Translations under genes and position numbers: made by a program
Assembly: GCA_963920635.1 (NCBI GenBank)
Contig: OY987299.1
Span: forward strand, 21,406,901-21,470,900
Origin: Pseudeuparius sepicola
Taxonomy: Eukaryota; Arthropoda; Insecta; Coleoptera; Anthribidae
Direction: 5' to 3'
Length of the DNA: 64,000 bases
The notes under the pieces: model-generated
The model's input: only the letters and a program-made list of their open reading frames with translations
The model's database searches: none
Told to the model about the DNA's origin: nothing
Part shown: one piece after another, positions 1 to 12,000 of the stretch
Numbering within the stretch: the first letter of the stretch is position 1
How the letters are laid out: every line of letters starts with the position of its first letter

Positions 1-545
1 ACACCAGTGCAGTTCAGCTCACCTATGTGCTGTACTGTACGCTTTACGCGACCGGCGCGGCGTAGTCTCTGCATATGGCTGGATGCCGTTTCCGTTTTTA
101 ACGTGGCGCGCACCTTTGAGTTGTTTCGACAAACTAATCCAGGCAGAAATTCTCGTTTTTCGTTAAATCAGTGCCTACGATACAAGCAAAAAATTATAAG
201 CCAAGTTTAGGAATCCTTGATAATACAGCAATTCTAATTTTAAATTTCCAATTATGAAGAAAAAGGTGTAGGCACCTACACAAATGCCTATGCCACAGTG
301 GTGTATGGCCTCAAAAGTTAATTATTTAAATTGCAAAATTACTTACCGATGGATTATTATCCTCAAACATTTTAGTTTTGTCGGTCAGGGAAGTACCGCA
401 AACCGCACAGCTACGCATAATAACTCGAAAAGTATCTAAATACCACATACTGACACCTGCTATCACCGTGTCAGTTACTAAAATATTGTGTCAAAACTTG
501 GTTACTACTCAGGGCGATTTCCGTCTCACCTATTTTTTATACACA
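1..545. other. no gene recognised
   Basis: I see no convincing coding exon here. The first 200 bases are open in one frame but resemble no family I know. The first exon of the CFAP20-like gene, which should lie upstream of 3092, was looked for here and not found. Confidence 0.4.
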
Positions 546-547
546 TA

Positions 548-1271
548 CAGGGTGTTCGAAAAATAGACGGAGATATTTTAGAGGGTGATTCCCTGTTAAG
601 AAATATGAAAAAAAGTTTCTATAAACATGGGTCCGGAAATGCAGAGTTTTCAAGATACAGGATGTTAAATATATTGCATGTCACTAGACAAAATTGGTTT
701 ATCAATTTTTGCAAAAAAAATCACAAGTGCCTTTTAAAACAAATAATCAAAAGCATTTCTAGGAAAGAGTGTTATTGCAACTTTTCCAATATCATAACAT
801 AAAGTACACTACAACCAATTTTGTCCAGTGACATGCAATAAAACGGTTTTTATTTATTTTTTTCTCGAAAACGAAGTGAGATAGGAAAACAATACAAGAG
901 GGAAAGAAGTTGTATTTTTAGATGCTTAATCAAACAAAAAATATTAAAGTTACAAAAAAGGTAGTGGCGTACATTTTTTTGATAATAATATTCGCTAAGG
1001 TGCCCCCCGGGACGCCACTGGACTTAATAAATTTAATCTAGTTAGGGCGAAATTAGCCTCTTAATACAACAAATAACATTGCCAAATTTCAACAGAATCG
1101 AGTAAATAATTTTTAAGACATTAATAATTTCATGTTTTATTTTTTTTTATTTAACATCCTGTATCTTGAAAACTCTGCATTTCCGGACCCATGTTTATAG
1201 AAACTTTTTTTCATATTTCTTAACAGGGAATCACCCTCTAAAATATCTCCGTCTATTTTTCGAACACCCTG
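548..1271. mobile_element. TA-flanked inverted-repeat element (CAGGGTGTTCG ends)
   Basis: The first about 125 bases reappear as the reverse complement at 1150-1271. Both ends read CAGGGTGTTCG outward-in and each is flanked by TA (546-547 and 1272-1273). The arms share long stretches such as ACATGGGTCCGGAAATGCAG. No transposase is inside. A TA duplication with CAGGGTG ends is what Tc1/mariner-type nonautonomous elements usually show, so I read it as a MITE of that kind. Confidence 0.85.
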
Positions 1272-1489
1272 TATAGAGCTTTGACTCCTTCCTGGGATGC
1301 TTTAATCAAAAGTAACCCAACAAAAGCGCTCAATTTAGGACACCCCGCACAGATTTTATTTTCTGTCGCCCAGGGGGCCTCCGATGTTGAAATTGAGGAG
1401 TAATACCTAGATCTCGTGAGAAAATTTGGTTTTGACATTTCCCCTCTTTTTGCGCAGACTTAAATTATTAAATAATAAACTAAATTTTT

Positions 1490-2369
1490 ATGTTAGGCAG
1501 CGCCGGTTTTAGCGGGGTGCTAGGGCGCTAATACCTCCATTTTGATCGTCGTCTATGCAAACATAACATCTGAAACGTTCTTCTATTCATCATTTTATTC
1601 ATCTGTACGTTGAAGATTTTACTCCCACCCTGGATTTTTGGACGAAAATAAAAATTTCTAAGTGAAAATATCCTAAACGCAGAATATACAACATTGATTC
1701 AATGATTGAATATAAATTGGAAAATTGACATGTAATAATGTGTAACATGATACATTTATGGAATATTATTGTCAAGTAGCCAACTACCGATTCCTCGAGA
1801 CCTGGCTTTTCCCATGCATAAGCCCAGGCCCCCTACATTGAGAAAAGATAAAAAATACATTATACTGCTATGATTTTATAATTTTCTATACCTCTTTTAA
1901 ACTATCTGTGCTTTATATTTCTAAAAATTTTCGCCTACGGCTCATTTTAATTACCAAAAACCTCTGCTTTCTTTTGTATAGCTGGTTTAAAAAGCAATGA
2001 TTTTTATGAGCTCACACTAAAACAAATTTCGAAATTTCTGTTAGTAACAGTTGCTCTATAACAGAAGACTGAGTAGGACTTATTGGCTACAAATGTTATG
2101 AGTCATAGTGAACAAAAAAATACTACCAGTTAACAAGAATATGTTTTGCTTGAAATTTCTTTTCGTTATTTTAAACTGTTTGACCTTGAATATTTGAAAA
2201 ATGTTCGCCTGCGGCGCAATTTTGTACCACGAACATTTAATTTTTTTATATCTAACAACCTCCCAACTAAAAAGTTTAGCTTTTTGGACAAAAGTAAAAA
2301 ATGGAGAGAAGGCATTTTTTAAACTTAGCACCCGGCGGTAGTCAAGCTAAAACCGGCGCTGATGTTAGG
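1490..2369. mobile_element. hAT-like nonautonomous element with 8-bp target duplication
   Basis: The element runs from 1498 to 2361 and begins CAGCGCCGGTTTTAGC, with the exact reverse complement at its other end, a 16-bp perfect terminal inverted repeat. It is bounded by a perfect 8-bp direct repeat, ATGTTAGG, at 1490-1497 and 2362-2369. An 8-bp duplication and CAG-type ends are typical of the hAT superfamily. No transposase domain is visible in its 864 bases. Confidence 0.92.
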
Positions 2370-3091
2370 TTACGTTACGTTAATATTAAATTACGTTAAA
2401 TTGTCTTGCATAAACCCACCTTCATTTGGTGTTACCTCAATCCTATGTACGTATACCATCAAATTTCACGAAAAGAACCCATCGGTTTTCTTTGTAACAG
2501 AAACTGTCGCCAGAGCCAAGCAGTTTATCTTAGAAAAAATAAAGTGTGCCTCGAAACATGGACAAAATAAATGAAAAAGTATTTCCATCATTCAGGTATT
2601 ATGTGGATCTGCATGCCTTATTTTCAAATTAAATATTTACGCAACATCTCTATAGCTACGCGTGTCTTCATCGGTTAGTAGGTATAATTGATTTCTATAT
2701 AACTTTACTGCTACAGATAACCTTTCATTGTGTTTTTTTTTTGTTTAATACCAAACCTGTCACTAAATCTACGTGTAAACTTCTTCGCTTTGTTTTTCAT
2801 GGCTACCATCATTTTTCTAATTATTTTCCCGTGTTTAGACGTGATTCGTGTTACAACAATCGGTTAAATCTTGAAATTTTCAGCGCGTTTTCATTTGTCT
2901 TGCCCAACGGATGCGATAAACTGCTTGACTCGGGCTTCAATTTCTGTAAATCACCTACTCTCTAAATAACCCACTTCATAGATTTATGGTGTGTTCAGAT
3001 GCGGACACATGTACTGTATACTGTATTCTTTTACTCAATGTTGAAATGAAATACAATAATTATTACCTACGTCAATTTATTGTTTTCAAAG
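2370..3091. other. no gene recognised; two weak inverted coding-like stretches
   Basis: The plus strand at about 2455-2574 encodes a C-terminal-looking peptide ending ARAKQFILEKIKCASKHGQNK-like, and the minus strand at about 2960-2895 ends ARVKQFIASVGQDK, so a related motif (ARxKQFI followed by a short Lys-rich end) occurs on both strands. I do not recognise the family. It may be a decayed mobile-element gene. The sequence just before 3092 is the 3' end of the intron leading to the first visible CFAP20-like exon. Confidence 0.3.
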
Positions 3092-6000
3092 GTGAAAAAT
3101 GGCCACATCCGCAGAGTTATCGATGACGAAGTCAAATCCCTGGTGTTGGAAATATCCGGAACCAATGTTGCCACCACATTCATCACCTGCCCTATCAAAC
3201 CCAGGGCCTCTTTAGGCGTCAAGCTCCCTTTTTTGGTCATGGTTATCAAGAATATGAAGAAATATTTCACTTTCGAAATACAAATATTAGGTATAAGGTA
3301 TAACTGGCTAGTGTAGCAGTTTCTTCTGTAAGGTTTTATTATTTTAGACGATAAAGACATGAGAAGGCGGTTTAGAGTGTCAAATTTTCAATCTACCACT
3401 AAAGTGAGGCCTTTCTGTACCACCATGCCTATTGGGTTGAGTGCAGGCTGGAACCAAGTGCAGTTTAATTTAGCTGATTTTACTAAAAGGGCCTACGGTA
3501 ATGTATTTACTAGAAGCTTTTATTAATTTTGACGCATATTTTAAGTTAATTCCGATATGAAATAGACACAAACAAACCGCTCTGAGTGCTACCTATATCA
3601 GATTATGAGACGACGCCCGCCAGCTGACTGATACAAAGCATATAGGTGAAAACTACTTAATACTTTGAGATACTATAGTAACGTCAGAAGAAATCTTGTT
3701 TACATTTATTTAATGTGGAAATTAAATAATATACTTTTAGCATTATATTATAATTTTTAAAGATAGACACTAAGGTACATACCTAGGTATGTAATGTAAT
3801 AATCCTTGGTTATTTCTCTGAGGTAGGTACCTACTTACCGCAGATCAGGAATTTATGAAACATATACGGGGTAATATGAGACTTTGGAAAAATTCGAAAA
3901 ATATTAATCAGAGAGAGAATTAACCATAAGGGTAGGTACATACAGGGTGTTTTGTTAAGGGTGAAGAGGTAAAAAATCTTTTTAAGTAATGTGGTCACGA
4001 AAAATCGCTGGAAATTATTTTTAAGTTCGTAGGTCGGCCGCTAGGGGGCGTATTCGAAACAGTAAATTTAAAAAATGAGTTTTCTCAAAAAAATTACTTA
4101 TGAAGGGATGTCAAAAATAATTTCATTGCACTCCTCAGAAAATTCTAAAGAATTTTCGTTAAGGATTTTGATTGTCCAAAAAGGTCATTTAGAATTTCGT
4201 GGTCACCACTTGAGGGCGCAATTTGAAAAAGTTCCCTTTTATTGCAATTTTCTCTGAAATTTTAAATGCAATGACATATTCATTCTGTTATAATAGAAAA
4301 GTATATTAAATTTACAACCCAAAATACCCAAGGCCCAAATCGATATCTTCATTAGTTTCGGAGTTATCGCCAAAAAAATAATTATTATTAACATGTTATT
4401 TGAAAGAAGAAGGTAGGTATTTGTTATCAAAGATTTCCGTGGTCAAGCATGCCATGAAATTAATAAAAATTTGCTTGAGTTTTTGGCAAATTGCTATTTT
4501 TCTTACTTTTTATTCCGTTAAACGTATTTCTAATTTACTTACCTTACCTGTCATGTCATATTGATATGAAATTATCTCGGAAATCATCTAGCCATGAAAC
4601 AAAAAGTAGACGTCACATAAATCAAGCTTTAATAAGTTTTGTGTCAAATCTTGAATTTTTGTAAATTTTGAGTTAAAATTGTGTATTGCATTTATTAAAA
4701 AATGCCTTATACGAATGCCGAGGCTTACGATATGCTTGCCGTATATTTTTAATATTTTGAATATGCTCTACTTGCGGAACGTGACCAAACGATCTCGTTT
4801 CATGGCTTACTAGATGATTTCCGAGATAATTTCATATTCGATTCGACAGGTAATTAGGTAATTAGAAATACGTTTAACGGAATAAAAAGTGAGAAAATAG
4901 TAATTTACGAAAAGCTCAAGCAGATCTTTATTTATTTCATGGCATGCTTGACCACGGAAATCTTCGACAACAAATACCTACCTTCTTCTTTCAAATAACA
5001 TGTTAATAATTATTCTTTTGGCGATAACTCCGAAACTAATGAAGATATCGATTTGAACCTTTAGTATTTTTTGCTGCAAATATAATCTACTTTTCGACTA
5101 TAACAGAATAAATATATCATTGCATTTAAAATTTCGGAGAAAATTGTAATAAAAGGGAAATTTTTCAAATTGCTCCCTCTAGCGGTGACCACGAAATTCG
5201 AAATGACCTTACTGGACCATCATTTGATAGAACAAGGCAAGCTCTCTTCAACAAGCCCAAATTCTACCAATTCGGTTAAGCCAAACCGGAGTTAGCAGCA
5301 TTTTCTCAAGTCAAGGTTTATGCGCCCGTTACACCTCTAATTGAAGAGCTAGAGCAAAAAATTCTTAATGAAAATTGTTCAGAATTTACCGAAGGGTGCA
5401 ATAAAATTATTTTTCATATACCTTTAATAGTCATTTTTATGAGAAAACTCATTTTTCATATTTACGGCTTTGAATACGCCCCCTAGCGGCCGACCTACGA
5501 ACTTAAAAATAATTTCCAGCGATTTTTCGTGACCACATTACTTAATAAGATTTTTTTCCCAAAGCTCCAGGCTATTAGTTCCTGAGATATGGTATCTCTT
5601 CACCCTTAATGAAACACCCTGTACAATGACAGCTCTACCTAACCTATACAAATCCCTTTTGTAATTTTGTAGATGATACTGAAAAAATTTTTCTAATGAA
5701 AGTATGAAAAAACATTTCAAAAACCCCCTTTTGTTCTCTGGTATATTTCTAGGGTACCTACCTACTCGTACTTATCAGTAGATGATACTAAAAATCCCTG
5801 TGCATTTAGGATCAACATACATGGAGACAATAAGAGTACAAATACACGCCAATGTTAGGATAAGAAGAATCTACTTCACCGACCATCTCTATACCGAAGA
5901 TGAAATGCCAAATGAATTCAAACTGTTCGCGCCTGGTGCTGCCAAGAAGATGGAGAAGGCTCCTTCTAAAACGGACAAACCCCCAGAAGGTTTGGAAGAT

Positions 6001-9000
6001 CTAAAATAGCGGAAAACCTTTCTACTGATTCTGGTTGTGTTAGGTAAAGGGGAAGAAGTTCCGAAAATGCCAGAGGAGGAGATCCAGCCGCCTCCGAGTC
6101 CTGTCGGTGAAGCTGAAGAGCTCGCAGCACCTCCGAGTCCAGTTACTGAAGGGGAGGGCGAAGCACCGCCTCCAGAAGAAGGGGAGGAAGCTCCTGCAGA
6201 GGGTGCACCAGGTAGAGTATATCCTTTCAATGACAGGATTTTCATTATGCAGGGCGATTAAGTTTTATTTTCACAAACTTTAAGGAAATAATAATATAAT
6301 ACATTTATTCAAAAAACAACACTTTATTACGTAATAACCAAAATATAAACAATATCAAATAAGTAATCGAAATATATAAAACTGGCAATGTTTAAAAAAT
6401 CTTTAATTATTTTTTCAAGATGATCCCAGCTACTTCCTTCATAAAAAAATAACAGTATCATCCGCAAAATCTGTTCTCTAGATTTTAATCTAAAAATATC
6501 ATTTTAAAATTTTTAAAAATTTGCGATTTACTTACATATTATTATTTAGTAATTTTTCATTAAATTTAATAAAGGCATAGAAACCGTTTTTTATAATTTA
6601 TACAACAAAAGTTTATGATTGACGGTATATTGAATACTTTAGTTAAATCCAAAAAATACATACATATACAGGGTGACCTTATTTCGAGTCTGCATGAGGA
6701 TCTTGGTTATCTTAAGAGATACGAGGTCGGTTAAATTGGGGCAAAGTTGCGGGATTTGCTACCGAGTAATATGGTAAAAAAAATTTGGCTGGCTCTTCTC
6801 GTTTTGAAAATAATGCGAAAAAACTGAAAATTGTCGTTTTCGTTTTTATTTTTTTAAACGAAAACGAATGGTCCTGGACATTTCTAAGAACATTATTAAG
6901 GCACTTTTTTACAAGGAATCTAAAGATGATCTTGCATTTTTTTTCTCGCCTCCCTGGACAAAGATACGACGATCAACTTTTATTTTACTTATTAGCGCCA
7001 TATTATTATGCTTTACTTTGTTTTTCTTGCCGTAATATCAAATTAATTGTTTTTGCATAGAGTGCCATGGATACGTAAGCCTCATAATGTTTGACGTTTT
7101 TGCATAGAGAGCTTTGGAAACATAAGCCCCATAATGTTTGACATTTCAGCATATAATGCCTTGGAAACATAAGCCCCATAACATTTGATAGTTTAGTACA
7201 ATTTTAAATGTCACGGATACTTTATTTTACTGAAAAAAATTTCATTTTCACATTAAGGAAAGCGTGACATGATTCAAATGTATTATTCCTCAAATATAAA
7301 TGACGTCGAAGGGATATTGGACGAGCCATAAACAATTTAAAGAAACGTGTCGCATTGTGCCTTGAGGAACAAGGAGGACAAATTGAACATTTATTGTAAA
7401 ATAGGATTGTATCCCAGAAAAGGACGAATCAGAAGTGGCACTTGCTTTCGGCGCCTTTGATGTCGCGATTCCAATTTCCCCTCTCGCGCATAGGAAATGA
7501 ACTCTCCGCCGTTGACATCTGCGCATTGGCCACGCCCACCGTAGTTTGGACAGAGTAGAACTTGCCCATTGCACGGCCAGGTCCGGGCTATAGAAAATTT
7601 TGTGTTTTATATAGCAAAATTAATTTTTAGAATAGTAAAGTTTTTTTCTGGGATTAGATCTAGTTAAATTTGAATCTCCAGAAGTGATTTTAAGTAGGTA
7701 TTTTACTGACGAAAAAAATATAAATATTAATATTTTACTAAAGAGAAAAATACATTTTTTTATTGTACATGGAAATTTCACAATATTTCCTCTTTATTAT
7801 TTTATACTTACCTATATTAATTAGAAACAACTATGATTTAGGTTCAAGTGAACTATTCTACTTGGGTGGTTGAAATATTACAATATTTCAATCGACTTGC
7901 GTCCAAACTCATAGCTTGGCAATTAATTTGTTTTTTTATATAGATCCATAACAATTATTATTTGCAAAATTGGTTGACCTTCATATCACTGGTAGTAAAA
8001 AAAGGTTATTTATCAAAAATGTTTATTACTAAAATCTATAAAAAAAATTCAAAAACAATAGCACATATAAAATATAATACCTATAAATACAAAAGATATT
8101 ATAAACTACTTACGTACATATTATGCACATGCACACTATACATTATCAACTTAGCCTAATAATGACCCCTGGCAGCACTTATAAATGTAAATTTCGAAGT
8201 TTATAATTTTTATTAGTTTTATTAGAAACAATATCACGATTTAAAAATTTTAAAGAAGAATAGATTCTAAATCTTACATAAAGGGATAATAAATAGGCAT
8301 GATTAAAACTAGGGCATGGATGTTGATATGAAATGTTTTGCAGCTTATTTTTTAATTTCACACCAACATTTTCTTCTAAAGCAAACTTTGGAAAGAGGGT
8401 ACAAAAATTAACTTCGAGAGTTTTAATATAATTTAGGAAATTATCAGGAGGTGAAAATATAAATGTCCAAAGGTTTCGTTACCACTTGATTTGTATGCTT
8501 TAAAATAAGTAAACAAATCAGTATCCCCTAATGTATGACGTTTACAATATTTAATACAAACTTCACATGAATGTTGTTCCAAGCACTTTCTTAATAAATA
8601 TCCACAAACATATGATATACTATTTGATTCATGTAGTTCGAAATCAATAAAACTTAAATCAGAAAAAATAGATCTTGCATTTCCCACAACAACTTTGTTG
8701 TAAATTTGTGTATGTTCGGTGGTTACGTATGACAATAATGAATCAAAATCCTCAATACAATTAGCCCCATCCGCGTGTTGGAAATAATTTAAACAAAATG
8801 ATTTTTTGAAAGCCCTTTCGCATTGGATGGGGGTTGGATTCAAGCAATTTCCCCCTTGCTGCCTAATAGTGCCGAAAAATTTTTCGAGACAATCTTGATT
8901 TAAGCGTCGAGTGTATAAGGAACTAAACTCTAAACAATGAAATTTTTCCCAAAGACCTAAAAATGAATTTGTTGTGATTTGCCACCCTTTCAAAAATTTA

Positions 9001-12000
9001 ACTTTATTGGTAACCTCTATATTTTGTTTTAAAATTTTAATATTCTCAAAATATGTAAACATTTCCTTTAAAAAATCGACTTGGTAATCTGCTCCTTTGA
9101 AAGGTCTATTGTACTTGTATTACTGCCTGATATTTTTGAGGAATTTAAGATATCAAATAACTTATCAATTTTTTCTACAAATGACACTGTAGCGTTTGCC
9201 GAAGGGGGGAATTGTCCGAATTCAATAAAGGAATTAAGTGCCGCAGCTACCATTGCGCTGAAAACTTGGACGGCTAAACTAACCTTCAGTTTTTTAAAAG
9301 GATTCGAATTAATGTGTTCATCTGTAAATTTTGGACACAGCCGAAGAGCCAAAGGCTTATGTTTTTGTTTATTATAAATTTGGTCAATACCTATACGTTT
9401 TATTTGTACATCCTTCAGAGGTTTCGAATGTGTAATTGAAAAAATTATTTCGTGTTGATTTTAAGAGATGCGGCACATCAAAAATATAAAATATTTTTTC
9501 GCTATCGACATAAAAATGTGAAGAGTTTGGAGAGATACCAACTGATTTTGAAAATTGTACAAAATTTGATCCTTGATCAGACACTAACGCACTTACTAGT
9601 AATCCTACAGATTTAAGTTTCCTTATTGCTTCAAAAATAATAAATTTTAATTCCTCCCCTGAACAAACCGTGAAGGTGTAGGCAACTTACCTCAGAAAAA
9701 CAATCTTAGAGTTCTCGCGCTAAACTCACAGTGCCTGAATCCCGGAAAAGCATCTATACTTGAGTCATACATGATTGACAAGGATTATGATTTCCTATGT
9801 ATTTCTGAGCATTGGATGACTGATTGTGATCACTTAAGGGCTATAAACATGGGTGGTTTTTCTCTGATTAGCGCCTTTTGTAGGTCTACCTATATCCATG
9901 GTGGCTGTGCTGTCTTTGCAAACACCAAACACTCTTGTAAATCACTTAACCTTGAGACTTTCTCAATTGAGAGACACTTTGAGATCTCAGGTGCATGTTT
10001 CGACAAGTCACAAATAATAAGTGTCTATAGGTCACCATCACCTCATGGCAATTTTGATATTTTCTGCGAGGGGCTGGCCCAGGTATTAAGTAACTTAAAT
10101 TACAGACAAAACATAATATTCGCTGGCGACTTTAATGTACATTTTGGTACAAATGAGTATGAGGCAATTGCAGTAGAAGGTATTTTTAACTCATTTGGTT
10201 TGTCACGCACTATCTTTGACACCACTAGAAAAGCTTCCTGTCTGGATAATATTTTCTCTAATATTGATACCAATAACTATAAAGCAGAAGTAATAGATTT
10301 TTCCATCTCTGACCACAAACCTCTGTCTTTCGAGCTCCAGTCTGAGTCTGTGCCTGTTGAGAAGACAAACATAATTTATCGGCCTATAACCGATCAGGGT
10401 TTAATGGCTTTGTATGATTTATTTGATGGCTACGATTGGGAGTTCTTGAATGATATAACAGTTAGTCCTATTACGCAGTTTGATAAGTTTATAAGCATTC
10501 TACAGAACGCTTGTGATATAGCATTTCCCGAAAAGAGCAAAACTGTCAATATTAATTCTGACAACTCATTTAAGATACATTGGTTCACTGATGAAATACG
10601 ACAAAACAGGGAGAGTCTTAAGCTCTTAACAACTATTCACCATCGTAATTCTGAAATAGTGAGTAGTGGTGCATTGAGGAAATATAGGCGTTTTTATAGG
10701 TCTCAAGTACATAAAGCTAAGAAAAACGCAAATGACATGCATATATCCAATTCTAGAAACAAAAATAAGGCAGTGTGGGATGTTATCAGGAATAACAATC
10801 CTAGGTCAAAGGAACAATCGTCGCCATCTCTTTCTGCCCAAGATTTTAATACACACTTTGCTACTATTGCTGATACTGTTAGACAGACTCTACCTAATAG
10901 TGTCAGAGATCCACTCACCTACCTCCATGGAATTGATGGAGCTGTTTCAAGTGCGGGCTTGACCTTTTCTTTTGATTCTGTTAGTATTAACGATGTAAGA
11001 AATGCTATGGCTGGGCTCAGTAATAGCCCTAGCAGGGATGTGTATAATTTCAACATTAAAATTGTGAAAGCGTTAAAAAACTTAATTGTCTCTCCTCTGT
11101 GCAGATTGATTAATCAATGCATTGCTGGAAATGTTTTCCCTGACTGTCTTAAGATTGCTAGGGTTGTGCCCATCTTCAAAAAGGGGAATGTCTGCGAAGT
11201 TAACAATTATCGCCCAATCTCGATTGTGCCCATTTTTGGTAAAATCTTTGAGCATCTATTGAACACACAACTGGTAAAGTATTTTGAGAATAACAACCTC
11301 TTTGCTCCAAACCAGTTTGGTTTCCGAACAGGAAAGTCGACTTCGAGGGCTGTTCTAAGTTTGGTACAGCAGGTTCAGCGATCATATGATGACAATAAGT
11401 TTGTACGGGTATGCTTTTACGACCTGACTAAGGCCTTTGATTGTATTGACCATCAACTCTTGATTGAAAAACTGACCAGGTATGGCTTTAGCAGAGACAG
11501 TTCTCACTTGATTGGATCCTATCTTGGGGGTAGAAAGCAATATGTCTCGGCCAATGGTAGTAAGTCTGAATTGGTAGGTTTAAAATATGGAGTTCCCCAG
11601 GGCTCTATCCTGGGCCCAACACTGTTTTTAATTTACATAAATGATATCACATTTATAGATAACCTCAATCTCGTCTTGTATGCAGATGACACAACTTCCA
11701 TAAACATATTGGATGCTCCCAATACTGTCAACCAAAACGTTGATGATTCTGGCTTTCGTATTGAGCAGTGGTTTCTTTCAAATCGCCTCTGCATGAATGC
11801 TGGTAAAACACAAATTCTAGATTTTTCCTTGAAACCTGCAATCACTAACTTCAGCCCTGTTAGCTTTCTTGGATTGTATCTGGACAGCAGATTGTCGTGG
11901 GAAGAGCAAGTTAATCAACTTATTAAGAGGCTGAATAGAAACATGTACCTGATTCGTAATCTCCTAAACAATGTCTCAACCAAAGTACTTATGGACACCT

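Noticed and set aside
5889..6245. 118-residue minus-strand open frame rich in Ser, Pro and Gly
   Set aside because: It is the antisense of the Glu/Pro-rich exons of the CFAP20-like gene; the composition mirrors the sense strand.
10703..11845. Several short frames on both strands within 9771-12494
   Set aside because: They are shadows of the LINE ORF2, which has all the family motifs.
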